Source of the DNA: Xylogone sp. PMI_703
Taxonomy: Eukaryota > Ascomycota > Leotiomycetes
Assembly: GCA_021399445.1 (NCBI GenBank)
Contig: JAJTUQ010000006.1
Location: forward strand, 1,922,001 to 1,986,000
DNA length: 64,000 bases
Reading direction: 5' to 3'
This document shows positions 11,140 through 22,858 of this stretch, piece after piece (the stretch's first letter is position 1; every line of letters begins with the position of its first letter). Both the position numbers and the translations under genes were made by a program. The notes under the pieces were generated by a model. That model saw only the letters and a list, made by a program, of their open reading frames with translations. It was not told the DNA's origin and made no database searches.

Positions 11140-14100
11140 ATGGCCCAGGCCACTCGAGTAACCCTGGATTGGGATAAGCACAAGGACGAAATCTTGGATC
11201 TCTTCATCTCCCAAAATAAGACCCTGAGCGAGGTCAGCGCACACATGGTGGAAAAGCACAACTTCCATGCGACGTACGTGTCTGCTATTCTACCACGTTG
11301 AATCATCCAGTCTTGAAGCTAACGATACAAGGGCAGTGAGAGACAGTACAAATCCAGGTTTCCTAACTTAAAGAATGTCAAAGCCGAGGAGTGGATCTGG
11401 ATTCACCAGGAGGAGCAGCGTCGTGCTGCCTTGGGCAAGGAGTCTGAGGTCTGCCTTCATGGACGACCGCTATCATCAGAACGTGTTATCCGTGAGACGG
11501 CCCGCCACAAGAACAAGGCTCCTCCTGTCCTACACTTTAATCGTGAGTGAGCTGATTCAAATCCTCGAGCAATCTGCTAATAACGATAACCAGCGCCGAA
11601 TCCGTTTCCAAGAATAACTGTCCGGACTCCCCCACCGTCAGTGACCGCGATTGCATCTAGGCCGAGCCTCGATCCGTTAGACGACTTAATGGGTAACAGC
11701 ATGGAATTATATGGCACCCAGGCACATGTAGATGTAGTCCCGACTCAGCAATCTCCTCTCTACATGGATTTTATATCAGAGCAGGGAGCTGAGCTCGACA
11801 CTGACATGGAACTTATTGAGTCTAGGATTGAGGACAACCCCTGTAAGAGACCCGGACTGCATAGCTAAGGCTCGAGCTAATGATGAAGGGATAACTTAGT
11901 CCGTTTGGATCTATCGAGCGAGTTGGAATCGGGCGGTTATGGTGACTTCAATTCGCCGATGATAGACTGTCTATTCCCAGTAAATACCACGCAACAAAGC
12001 TTTAGTTTCAGTGACAGTAATCCTGTAGCCCTTCAATCCCCCAGACGGAACCCGTTTTTCTTCTCTCAATATATCGACCTTGAGCTTCTCACCACTCACC
12101 ATAACTTTCAGTTAATGATCAATCTACCATGGTTTAGGCTTCAATCCATGCTCGAACAGCCAGGTATGGCCATTCCCAGCCTATTTACCAATACTAACCT
12201 TGGGCTAATAAGATTGTCCCTAGAAATACATCATATGCTAGACGGAGTCCTGTCGCCGATGAGTGCTACTACTAGTCTTCTACGCGAGGGTGTCCTATCG
12301 AGCCTTCTGGGTTTAAAATCGGGTCTACAGCTTACAGAGAGTATCGCTCAGGTTACGGCCAAACTCCAGCGATCCATTCCAGAGAGATATGAAGGCGAGC
12401 TTTCCGGTAAACTTAACCAGCTCCTTGATGCGCGCTCAACTTGCCCCTCCAGCCTATTTTCGCTCTTCCAACTGGCAGCGTACTTTGCATCCAACAACAC
12501 CCTAGGGAATAATCGTACGGATATCTTTTTAAAGTGGGTTATTAATCAGAAATACACCGTCTACCTGGAACAATTCCTCCGTATCAGCACTCCAACAATT
12601 CATGCTTTCACTGTACAACTTCTTAAGTCTGCCGTTCGTATTAAAAACGTCAAAATTTTGACTCTCCTGCTGGATTATGGCGTCAACTTTGATATTGCCT
12701 GGGATGAACTGGTTTGGATTGACGATATGGACATCACGGAGCTTATTATACGCAGAGTTGACTCAATCAACCTCGAAGCAGAAACAACAATTCGCCTATT
12801 TCATCGTGTTATCATGAAGAACCGCTTCGAACTAGCACGGATATTTATCCAAAAAGGAATGTCGGTGAATGTTCTACTACGTGAAAGAACTCCTCTCTAC
12901 GAGGCCACATCCAAGAGGAATGTTCGTGCAGTAAGATTTCTTCTAGGCTTAGGCGCAAGCGTCAATATGGGGTTGTGGCGGATCAAACCAGATACTGTGC
13001 TTGGACTGGCGGTACAGTTGAAGGATTTAGAGATGGTTTCACTATTTGTAGAACATGGTGCAGACACTTCATGTCTCATATTAGGGAAGAATCTCCTGGA
13101 GTGGTCATCGCTAAATTGCAGGGGTATCTATGCTTTCTTACGAGGAAAAATGTCCCCCAATGCTGTATATGTCACCGTTGGGGATTTGGTTGATGCTGCA
13201 AACAGAGGTGAGAGTTCCCTTCAAGCTTACCTAGGTAAACACGAAGGAGAAATCTCAAATCACCAACTTGAAGAAGCGCTGGGGGAATCAATTCGGCTGA
13301 GCCTTCCTGCGGCTATGGTGACGCTATTGCGATACGGAGTTAGTCCAGACTGCGGTACTTTAGATACCCAATCGTTGGATATCGCCTTGGACTTGCAACA
13401 GAAATGCCGCCAGTTTTGTGAGATCCTGATAAAGTTCAAAGTAGACGTCAACGCCCCTCGTATTCTCGCACGGGTTGTTCGAAAAAATGACTTTGAACTC
13501 CTTCAGCTCTTCATCAAGTCCGGGATAGACCTTGAGAAACAGGGCATGGAAGCTTTGGTCGAATCAGCAGAAGTCAACAACATAACAGCAGCAGCCCTCT
13601 TACTAGACTCCGGTGTAGATATTAACACACCTGGGCTTGAAAGTAACCCTCTCCAAATAGCCGCCGCTGAGGGATACATAGAGATGGCTGAGTTTCTTCT
13701 CAAACGCGGGGCGGATATAAATGCACCTGCCTACCCAGATGGCGGACGCACTGCATTACAATCAGCACTTGGAGGGGCGGTCCCTGCTGAAATCTCAAAT
13801 CTTTTGCTAGACCAAGGAGCTGATGTTTTGGCACCACCTGCATTAGTGGATGGAGTAACTGCACTTGAGGCCATATGTAATCGTTCCTATTCCGAAGATG
13901 AAGCTAGTCTTGTCAATCGACTTCTGGATGCCGGTGCACCTGTTAACAGACCAAATGGGGAACCGAGTGCTGCACTTCATGGCGCTATTGAAAAAGGTTG
14001 GGATGAGATTGTAGCTCGAATGCTTGAGCCTGACCGCCATGCAATTATCAATTATATGTGGTACGACAAGGAAGAAGAAGAGGATGACTACTATTTTTGG

Positions 14101-14598
14101 GAGCCTAGGACACCGACTCAGCTCGCAGCAGGCCTTAGACGGCTCAATGCTTTGAGAATGCTCTTTGACCGCGGCGCGGACGTCAACGAGTCTCCAGCGT
14201 ATCGGTTTGGGCGGACTGCTCTTCAAGCCGCCACGTCCAGCGAAAATCCAGACATGGAGCTTGTACAATTCCTTCTTGCGAAAGGCGCGAACATCCATGC
14301 AGAGCCGGCAGTTTATGGGGGAATCACAGCCCTACAGGGCGCTGCTATATCGGGTGATATCATGCTAGCTAAATTACTTCTCGACAGAGGTGCCGATGTA
14401 AATGCTGCTCCTTCCGCTTATCAGGGCCGATATGCTATCGAGGGGGCTGCCGAACATGGACGCTTGGATATGGTCCAACTACTTTTAAATGCTGGGGCGA
14501 AGGGTAATGTATTCCGTGGAACAGGATTTAAATACGCCATTAAACTTGCAGAGGAGAATGGATATCCCGCAGTTGTAAATCTTTTAAAGGGTAATTAA
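11140..14598 (+). CDS. Clr5-domain ankyrin-repeat protein
   Basis: Four exons (11140-11273, 11337-11542, 11594-11842, 11900-14598) encode about 1,095 aa. Residues about 8-65 form a Clr5 domain: WDKHKDEILDLFISQNKTL, then KHNFHATERQYKSRFP and NVKAEEW after the first intron. This helical domain is named after a fission-yeast silencing factor and is often coupled to ankyrin or TPR repeats in filamentous fungi; its partner is unknown. A low-complexity linker and a helical middle lead into about 15 degenerate ankyrin repeats covering the last 600 residues. The best ones read TALQSALGGAVPAEISNLLL and TALQGAAISGDIMLAKLLLD. The repeats are divergent at DNA level, unlike those of the receptor at 34752. 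An acidic insert (KEEEEDDYYF) lies near residue 910. No enzyme domain is seen; it is likely a scaffold, nuclear or cytosolic. Confidence 0.85.
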
Positions 14599-15868
14599 AA
14601 ACGAAAGATTAAAAATATGAACAAAGTTATACTATCATGTCGGTTTCCTGCTGGTAAGTTCCTAAGAGAAGTGATCTCGACCGAGCATAATGGTAGGGTC
14701 GAACTGGATTTATTACGGATCGAACCCATTGCGAGTTCGAAGCCGATTCAAATCCGTTCAATCTGGGCGTAGCTCCACGGAGTACATAGTATGGCTTGGA
14801 GTCAGTAAATTATGACAAAGTCTGACCACCAAAGTTAACTACCAAAGCAAAATTTAAAGTGATTACAAAGTGATGACTGTACTCGCAAGAACAGTAAGTA
14901 AAATCACAGATTATTATTATGAATAGCACTAGCGGAATGGGGAGAAGAAAGTCACGAATACGAATGCGCGTTGGTCAAGTAGTCAAGTACCAGCCACGGG
15001 CTCGTTGGAATTGGCGAGTCAATAGTCCATTGCGAGATCTAACCTCGGCAACAACATCTAGCGACCAGCAAGTCTTTGTTCGACTCGTTGGATCTGTGTC
15101 TCATCGCCCCCTGTTGGAAGTACCGCGGCACCTTTTCGATGTACGCGTATGGTGCCGTAGAAGCGTGAATATGGAGATACCGGAAATAACCTTTACTGTA
15201 CTGCATTGTGAAAGTACTGTACAGGTGCAAACAAGGAACCGAGCGTATCCGTCTCCGCCGGGCTCAAGTCGTACCGCAGTAAGTACGGTACCGGTATATA
15301 ATTTCCCGATAGGATGACCATCAGCATTTCTGACGGCCGAGTTAAGCCGTGTCGCCGTCTTACTGTATCGCAAGGGACTGTATGGTAAAATTACTGCTTA
15401 GGAGATAATGTGCCGCCCCTGTACCGCTTTCCCTTTCCCCTCTTCGGGGATTACGGCCACTAATCGGCTTTGTTGGCAGTTACTTTGTGAGGGTCCAGAT
15501 CGTCCCAGTGCAGTGCCCGTAATCATACTTTATTACTGGAACAGGAAAAGTAAAGGGGATGGAACAACCTGGGAGCTTGCGCCACCGAGGGGAGGGGTGA
15601 GCTAGTCGGCGTCGGCAGTAATTAAGCTGCTGGGATAGCCACTGCCCCGGACTGCTTTATAAGAGCGTGAGTTGGTTCTTTGTTCAAATAAGATAGCTTT
15701 CTATTTTTTGGTGTTTACATTTCTCTTATTTCACTTTTTCTGTCTCTTGCTTTTCTTGGGCACTTCCATAAGTATCTCTCATCTCTGGGTGGATTTAGCG
15801 TTGGACTACGGAGTACATTCTGCTATAGATATTCATACTCGGTGCTTTTGTTAATCAAATCTGTCACC
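14599..15868. other. Intergenic and promoter of the CoA ligase gene
   Basis: 1.27 kb without a recognised gene. The last 200 bases look like a fungal promoter/5' leader: TATA-like CTTTATAAG at 15655-15663, then a strong pyrimidine tract (about 15695-15775) shortly before the ATG at 15869. Small open frames at 14919-15317 have no recognisable product. Confidence 0.45.
15655..15663 (+). promoter_or_regulatory. TATA-like box before the CoA ligase gene
   Basis: CTTTATAAG sits about 205 bases before the start codon and is followed by a long CT-rich tract, a common arrangement around fungal transcription starts. No mapped transcript supports it. Confidence 0.4.
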
Positions 15869-17993
15869 ATGCCGTATCGCTCGAAATGGACTATTCCTAG
15901 TATGTCTAACTGTTCTCTCCTCGAGTTAACATAGCTCTCGATATCTCTTCTCATCCATACACTCAGTCGCAAAAGAAAAAGAGATCATCCAGATCGTTAA
16001 CACTCTCCAACAGTTGAAGTCTGCTCCTTCCACTCCTACCTCTTCGGAAACCCAGGCGACCCCCTCCCAGATACACCCGCCTTCCTAGATGCCGACCGTC
16101 CCGACACGCATTTCCTCACCGTCAACACTTTCCGACTATGGTCCCAGCGTTTCGCGGCCGGCTTGCAAAAGGCCGGCTTGCAACCCGGAGACCGCGTCCT
16201 GCTGTTCTCGGGAAATAATATCTTTTTCCCAGTCGTCTTCCTAGGCGTGCTGATGGCCGGAGGTATTTTCACAGGAGCGAACCCGGCCAACGTAGCGAGG
16301 GAATTGGCGTACCAGCTCAAAGATTCGGAGTCTAAGTTTCTGCTCTGCGCGAATGAGAGTCTGGACACTGGAATCGAAGCTGCTAAGATTGCTGGGATGA
16401 CTAAGGACCAGGTATTCATCTTCGACGACGAGGTTATCTCTCCTGGAGGAGGTCCTGATAGGTTGGGAGTGCGCAATTGGAAGGCGTTAGTGGAGGGTGA
16501 GCGGGTTGGAGAGCGATTCCGATGGGCCGAAGTTCAAAATCCCAAGGAACAGACTTGTTGCTTGAATTACAGCTCGGGGACGACCGGCGTACCTAAGGGC
16601 GTGGAAATTACGCATTATAATTATGTGGCGAATGCGAAGCAGATGAGACATCTTGGGGAGAGGAGTCCTAAAACCAAAGCGCTGGGAGATAGAGCGTGAG
16701 TTGGCTATTTTCCTCGGATTTGAATGCTTCAATATGCTTCCCGTTCTTTACGGACTCTTACTTCATGGGAACTTTTACTTACTTTCTACAGTCGATGGCT
16801 CTGCTATTTGCCAATGTATCATGCTATGGCACAGACAGCATTCATAGCTGACGGCGCAAAACGACGGATTCCAGTCTACGTTATGAAGAAGTTTGATTTT
16901 ATCAAAATGCTGGAAAATGTTCAAAAATACAAAATCACTTCGTTGGCAGCGGCGCCACCAATTGTTGTGGTAAGATTAGACTGGATATTAAAGTATATAC
17001 TTACTCGAAGAGCTAATAAGAACACTACAGGCTTTAGCTAAACATCCTGCTTCCAGAAAATATGACCTGAGTACCGTTGTGGATGTTACGTGCGGTGCGG
17101 CACCACTAAGTGGTGAGGTCATGGCAGAAGCCGAAAAGCTGTGGCCGTCGGGAACTGTAAAGATAAGGGTATGCTTCAAACCCACATAACTGTACGCTTC
17201 GTATATTCTGACCTCTTACAGCAAGGATGGGGCATGACCGAGGCAACGTGCTCCGTGATTGGGAATGATCCAAGTCGATCCATCGATCAGACTTCAGTTG
17301 GCGAATTGAATGCTAATTGCATCGCAAAGATCATGTCAGAAGACGGTCTTACTGAGCTTCCCCGAGGTCAGAGAGGAGAAATCTGGGTGCAGGCTCCTAA
17401 GTAAGTAACTCCATCCCTGTCAAATTTCTGTTGCAAATCCTAACTTCCTCAGTGTAATGAAAGGCTACTGGAGAAACGAAAAGGCGACAAAAGAGACTCT
17501 GATAGATGGACCGGATGGCCGCTGGTTACGAACAGGAGATATTGCCTTTGTAGATAACAAGGACGAGTTTCACATTGTCGACAGGATCAAGGAATTGATC
17601 AAAGTTAAGGGCAATCAAGTTGCTCCAGCCGAGCTCGAGGCTCTACTACTTCAGCATCCCCAAGTCGCAGATGTTGGCGTTATTGGCGTTACTATCAATG
17701 GAGAGGAGTATCCCAGGGCATATATTGTACAGAGACAAGGAGAGAAAGCAGATGAGAAGGAAATTGCGGAGTGGCTGGCGAAGAGAGTGTCGAGGCACAA
17801 GAAGCTTGTTGGTGGAGTGGCATTTATAGATGCGATCCCGAAGAATCCGGTATGTAGTGCCCTTTTGGCTCTTCTCTTTTCTTGTTCCTTTTTTCCAGGG
17901 AAGCTAACGCTGTTTCAGTCCGGAAAGATCTTGAGGAGGTTTCTCAGGGAGAAGGCTAAGAAAGAAGTTGGTGACTCACGGGCTAGACTTTAG
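15869..17993 (+). CDS. 4-coumarate-CoA ligase-like acyl/aryl-CoA synthetase, peroxisomal
   Basis: Seven exons (15869-15899, 16014-16695, 16792-16969, 17031-17168, 17222-17400, 17453-17849, 17919-17993) give 559 aa. It activates a carboxylic acid as acyl-AMP and then transfers it to CoA. The ANL-superfamily motifs are intact: YSSGTTGVPKGVEITH (P-loop-like A3), GWGMTEAT (A5), RTGDIAFVDNKDEF with DRIKELIKVKGNQVAPAELE (A7/A8) and KNPSGKILRR with the catalytic Lys (A10). The C-terminus ends in Ala-Arg-Leu, a PTS1 variant, pointing to import into peroxisomes, like the fungal phenylacetyl-CoA and related ligases. The tiny 31-nt first exon was placed by protein continuity (KWTIP joined to IEVCSF). 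The substrate is not determinable from sequence alone; aryl or medium-chain acids are usual. Confidence 0.92.
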
Positions 17994-18149
17994 ATTCTTG
18001 TCAAATGGCGCAAGTCATATTTGATATCCTGTTATCATGATGTATATTTACCTTGAATAATATCATTTGATTTCTCTCGATCTCATAGATTGACGGTAGT
18101 ATCATTTAGGTCTGAGAACCGTGAAAATCAATTCGATATTGATGAAAAA

Positions 18150-19600
18150 TCTCGCCAAGTGCGTACCATGCTCCACATTTACAAAAAATGCTTTTCGAGT
18201 GATTATTTGGCTTGGAATGCTAACGGATAAGGAAATTCGTCGACTTTTTTATCTTGTGTCCAAGGAAAAAGAAACTCAAAAATGGGAGAAAACAATGAAG
18301 AATAGTTGACATGGTCAGACATATGAAAGAGCACTTCAAGATATAATTCAACTGACTGCTCTTTTCCTGAAAACCAAGGGGTTTTCTCGTACATGGATTC
18401 GACAGGAATCCATCGCCGCCCGCTAAGCATACTTTGTGTGTAATGATATACAAGTCCGTGACAGCTGGTTTATTAAGCATATGCAGAGACTTGTTCGATT
18501 GGAATACAGGCTTAGAGTTGATTATTCAGATGAGTTATCCCGGGGTAATCCACTCTTAGTACTCACAGATGATCAAACAAGGCTGTACCCACCAGTTCCA
18601 GGGCAACAGATGCTCGAGTTCAACGAATATAACAGACGAAACATAAGACACGGTTTTCGCTTTAGAGAGGTATCACATATAGGGATTGGATGAAAGTTGT
18701 GTTTCCAGCCACCGAATTCTTAACAGAAGCTAAGGATCGTGCTTATGGTATTGTAGGCATGTTAGCAGATTCTATGTTAGCCGAGTCCCGGGCACCCAGT
18801 TTAGCAACACTGGACAAGTATACTATAATCGATTATAGTAAATCTGTTACTACGGTCTATAAGATATGTGGAAGTTCTTTATCAACCAGTGTCGGAATCT
18901 CGGGCCACTCTCTGTCTTTGAGAAGCGCAAAAAAATCAAATAAAAAAGGGATACCTAATTGGGTTCCTGAGTTTTGGAAGACAAAAGAAAGGCTAATAAT
19001 ACCTCACATGCCAGCCTGGCCAAAGCATATTATTTATGCCTTATCCCCACAAGCAACAATGTTAGAAATCCAAGGTCTCTCGGATGATGACCGTCTTCTA
19101 GTTAAAATCATCATATTCGGAAAGGTAATGAAAAGTATTTCTATTCCTTCAGACACTGAATGGGGCCTGTAGAAACATGGTCCGCATAGTAGCGAGACCG
19201 TAATATCACTTGCAAAATACATAAGGGTGCCGCTCTAGTATAATGAGACGGGTCTGGAAGTAGAGTCCAAACCTATCATTAGCCATGAACTGGTCTCCCG
19301 ATACTCCTATTGTACCTTTAGAGCGAAGAACATGCATATTAAATCACACTGGTGGAGGCATTATTCCCAAGCGAAGTTCATTATTCTAGCCCCACAGGTC
19401 GTACAAGAGGACGATTTAATTGTGTTTGCTTGTGGTTCTTTAGATCCGCTAATAATCCGGAAGAAGTAAGGACATGAAGATGAATACTATTTTCTAGACC
19501 CCGCATTACTCGCTATAGACACTAATCATAGGGAAGACTATGTAGGTCCAAAATGGTATCAATTTAGTCACGTCCGTAAAGTCGTGTGCGATTCAAAAGA
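18150..19600 (+). pseudogene. HET-domain protein, decayed fragment
   Basis: Several disconnected frames match successive parts of heterokaryon-incompatibility proteins. AFRVIIWLGMLTDKEIRRL (about 18197-18250) matches the end of the HET core. NIRHGFRFREV and TEAKDRAYGIVGMLAD with IDYSKSVTTVYK and GIPNWVPEFW (18640-18980) match the usual 'RDKVYGLLGL ... DY ... WVPDW' middle part. VQEDDLIVFACGSLDPLIIR (about 19395-19455) matches the C-terminal 'GD..C...G...P.VLR' strand. Frames are interrupted by stops and shifts, and the start of the HET core is missing. HET proteins trigger cell death after non-self recognition; this copy cannot encode one. Confidence 0.75.
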
Positions 19601-20012
19601 ATCTGAATGTGTTCAAGTTTTCTTAGTTTAACGACTTTGTACAGATTTATTAGTTAAACTGTATACTAAAATGATAATTGTACTCTACAAGAGACAATAT
19701 TTCCGATTCCGCTTAAATTGACCACTCACCAAACCATTTTTTATACATAACTCCGCTGTCATCGTTGCAAGGAATAAATATCTTACTGATTCCTTTCTTC
19801 CTTGTATTGACTTACTTCTTTCTCTGGATGGGGGGTTAGAATTGTGGGGTAGAAAGGAGGAGCCAGAGGCACTAGTAGAGCTAAGCGGCGCATTAAAGGC
19901 GTCTAGTGAACCTTAGCGCCTTGGCAGGAAATCCGAACCTCTGAAATAGGATTAAGTGACTGTTATATTGGATATAAAAAGGCTAGTACATAATCGTCCC
20001 TTGTAACGTCTT
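19601..20012. other. Intergenic
   Basis: About 400 bases without a recognisable gene between the broken HET gene and the secreted-protein gene, which ends here. Confidence 0.4.
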
Positions 20013-20498
20013 TCATAGTCTCAGACTGGAGATAATGATTATCTTGCAGTCAGATGTCTCTGTAATCCATCTTTTCTTAGCTGTTTCAAGACGTCGGTGC
20101 TCCTTCGGACTTCTGCTAGCATGATCTTCATGCTTAACCTGTAACCTATCGCTGGTCCTGCATTTAAACCGCCTATCCAGAGAATCAGTTCTATGGTCAT
20201 GTATCAAGCCAAGTGCAGAAAGCTCGACACTCGTTAAGCTGCACAAGTCACTTACAACACAAACTGCGGATGTCGAAGGGCATCCACAATCAGGGTAACA
20301 AGGTGGACGGATGGGTGGAACGCCGTGCTGGCAAAAGCATGCTGAACCAGAAGGGCAGCCGCAGTTAGGGTGACACGGGCAATACGCAGCTCGTTGTTCA
20401 AGGATATCCAGTGCGCCCCGAGCATCGTTGCTAGAAGCTAGCGGGCCAGCAACTGCTCCTGCAATGAGGGCACTGAGAACAGCAAGAGAGAAACGCAT
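20013..20498 (-). CDS. Small cysteine-rich secreted protein
   Basis: The open frame starts at 20498 with a clear signal peptide (MRFSLAVLSALIAGAVAG). The mature part has ten cysteines between residues 40 and 80, arranged as two tandem units: PCHPNCGCPSGSACFC and PCYPDCGCPSTSAVC. A consensus donor GTAAGT begins at 20255, just after the last Cys. All three nearby acceptors lead to stops within a few codons, so the real protein is probably 82-86 aa with exon 1 at 20256-20498. The unspliced frame would add about 80 residues of unlike, basic sequence. No family is recognised. Small Cys-rich secreted proteins in fungi serve as effectors, antimicrobial peptides or surface proteins; which applies here is unknown. 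It stands alone with its own TATA box. Confidence 0.7.
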   Translation of the reverse strand: MRFSLAVLSALIAGAVAGPLASSNDARGALDILEQRAAYCPCHPNCGCPSGSACFCQHGVPPIRPPCYPDCGCPSTSAVCVVSDLCSLTSVELSALGLIHDHRTDSLDRRFKCRTSDRLQVKHEDHASRSPKEHRRLETAKKRWITETSDCKIIIISSLRL

Positions 20499-20587
20499 GA
20501 TTTCGATGTTTGATAGTTGAAAGAAGTTTGATCTTGATTCTGGTCCTGATTCTGATCTTGAATAGGATGGCAGCAGGACGAGAACGA

Positions 20588-20599
20588 CTTTATATAAAG
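20588..20599 (-). promoter_or_regulatory. TATA box of the secreted-protein gene
   Basis: The palindromic string CTTTATATAAAG lies about 90 bases before the start codon of the cysteine-rich protein, followed by a repetitive TGATTCTGAT/C-rich leader. Position and sequence fit a core promoter. Confidence 0.55.
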
Positions 20600-22858
20600 T
20601 ACTCAGTGCCTTCAGTTATCCTGATCTGCCCATATCACGGCTCGTATACATGCAAATGCAGTCTATCACTTGTCATTTGACGTACTGAGATGGACCAGTA
20701 ATACTAGTACCTATAAACGCACGTACACAATGACGCCGCATATACTTTGGCGAGATTGCAAGTGAGCCAATAGTTCATTGCTTCACATATTCGACGTGGC
20801 AATTACGTGAAAGCATAGAGGGGTTGTTGCACGAAGGAATGAGAGTTCAGTGCTGTGCCCCTTCCTGAACTCTGTCGTAAGCCGTGGTCTAGGATGTCGG
20901 GGCGGAGAAAATCTTCACTTTAATAACTGCTCTACCACAAAAACCGCCCTACTGGCGGGGCCACTAACGATGCTTAATTTGTCCCGCGCCCATGACCCCG
21001 TCCCGTCAGCCCCGTGGGGACCTACACGTACCCCCTCCAAAAGCCGCTATTTAAGGGGTCCTCCAGTAAGAGCTTCAGTCTCCATACTGTGCCACATTAC
21101 ATGGGAACTAGGCCTTGATTAAACAAGGTAAATCCGCTCACTTTGCCAGGGAAGATATATATTGAAAGCACGGACCCGGGACTGGGCCTCCGGGGAGAGG
21201 TACAAAGTCCAGGGCATACCGCCTTCGTACACTAATACGGCGCTGTAGACAAATTGGCAAAATGAGTGTTACTTGGATCTCATTGGCTGTAGCAAAACTG
21301 AGCGGCTCACTGCGTGCGACTCGTCCTGAAGAGGGCATATAGTGCGTCCTCGCGTAGGGTTCTTGCGAGTATACTACTTTATCGTCTAGCCTTTACCCGT
21401 AGGATTGAGTGAATACGAGGTTTTCTCCTCAGGAATGACATAAAATCGGCGATGAATGCTCTCTTTTAAGCTAATACGGTGCCAGAAATGGTAGCTGTAC
21501 ATTGACGACCTTCTCTAGGATTGGTAGCATATAGAGTTGTGATAAGCTAGTCTAGCTGAGACTGACGGCCAACAAAGCGCCTATTGCGGCCAAAAAGTAG
21601 CAACTCCGAGTGGACCACTGCAACCTGAATCATTTGAGATTAGCGGTAGCGACAAGTTAGTACAATTGAACAATCTACCTGGTTATGTAGGCGCTTCATC
21701 CCTGAAACCCGCCAAGTTTCTTGGAAGGAGCGGAATCCGGTGCAAGTTTCTCGTCGACACTCCTGCAGACGGGAAGCCCCATTTTCAACCGAGCCTCTAC
21801 GGACTAATCCGTCGGATCGTGGTTGCAGCAAACGTTCGATATATTGACGATGGTAGCAGAACTGACAGGTAAAAGATCCCAGGAGAAGGCAGGGCCGCCG
21901 GCAGTGCGGGATGTGCGAGGCCTTCTCAAGCTCGAGAATGTTCAACGGATTGGGATTAACATACGAGGCCGCGGGACAACATACGGGAGTGATTTGCAGA
22001 CACGACTAAAAATACAAGAGGTTGCGGGGATTGTGAAGGAGCTCACAGAAAAACTGCCTTATCCAAAGTTGACCATTCCAAAAATACGTCCGGAGCGTAG
22101 CAGGAATGGAAGTTACGATATAAAGAGGTGATGTGAACCAGCGACGGTCGAGATGAAGCAAAAGCTGCGTGCTGGGAAACAGAGTTCCGAAGATCTACTG
22201 CCGAATCCGGATCGCCGAGATGCCGTTACAACCGAGGGAAATGTGGCGGGAACTCACAGTAGATTAACTTAAGCATAATACAGCAGCCTATAGGCCCAGT
22301 GGCCGAGTCCCATTACTGAGGAACCCTCCATGAGTTCTGGCTAGCCAAGTTAAGTATCACCGAGACACGAACCAAAGAACCGTTACAAGCCTAACTTAGC
22401 ATAATGAGTAGCTGCTAATTTGAAATAAGCGTTTTAAAACCTAATTAAATCTATCGCACTATATTTTTTAACGATTTTTTTACGGGTAGGTTTCGGTCAG
22501 TGGTTTTTTCGCCCCGGTGAGATCTGAAAGCTGCGCACAACAAGCTAGCTAGCTCGACGAATCTTTTCGGCGGGCTGCGATGCGACCGTGAGTCTCGTGG
22601 GTAATCTCCAGGGCAATACAATCTATTGGCCTAGAACAAACAATGCAGGGATTTTCCATTTATCAGTTTTTCAGGCAGATGTTGAAATAAATCTCGTTGA
22701 AGATTATAATTGTTATGGACTAAGCAGGATCTTTATAGATGACCAGATGATTTACTCGGATTCCGGTGTTGTAACATCGAATATATGTGAGTATCCCGTG
22801 GCAAAAACGTTGAACAAATAATAATAGGATAATAGAATATGTTATGACCCTAGGCCAG
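20600..22858. other. Long intergenic region, no gene recognised
   Basis: About 2.3 kb. A GC-rich patch is at 20940-21060. Open frames at 20850-21122, 21666-21872, 21823-22131 and 22588-22821 have no family motifs I recognise. The 22430-22510 part is T-rich. It may hold decayed repeats or an unrecognised short gene. Confidence 0.35.

Noticed and set aside
14640..14770. A possible tRNA (TTCGAA- and TTCAAATCC-like strings)
   Set aside because: No cloverleaf could be built: the acceptor and D arms do not pair at the required distances.
20850..22131. Several open frames in the GC-rich patch
   Set aside because: No motif, no start context and no splice continuity; composition alone explains their openness.
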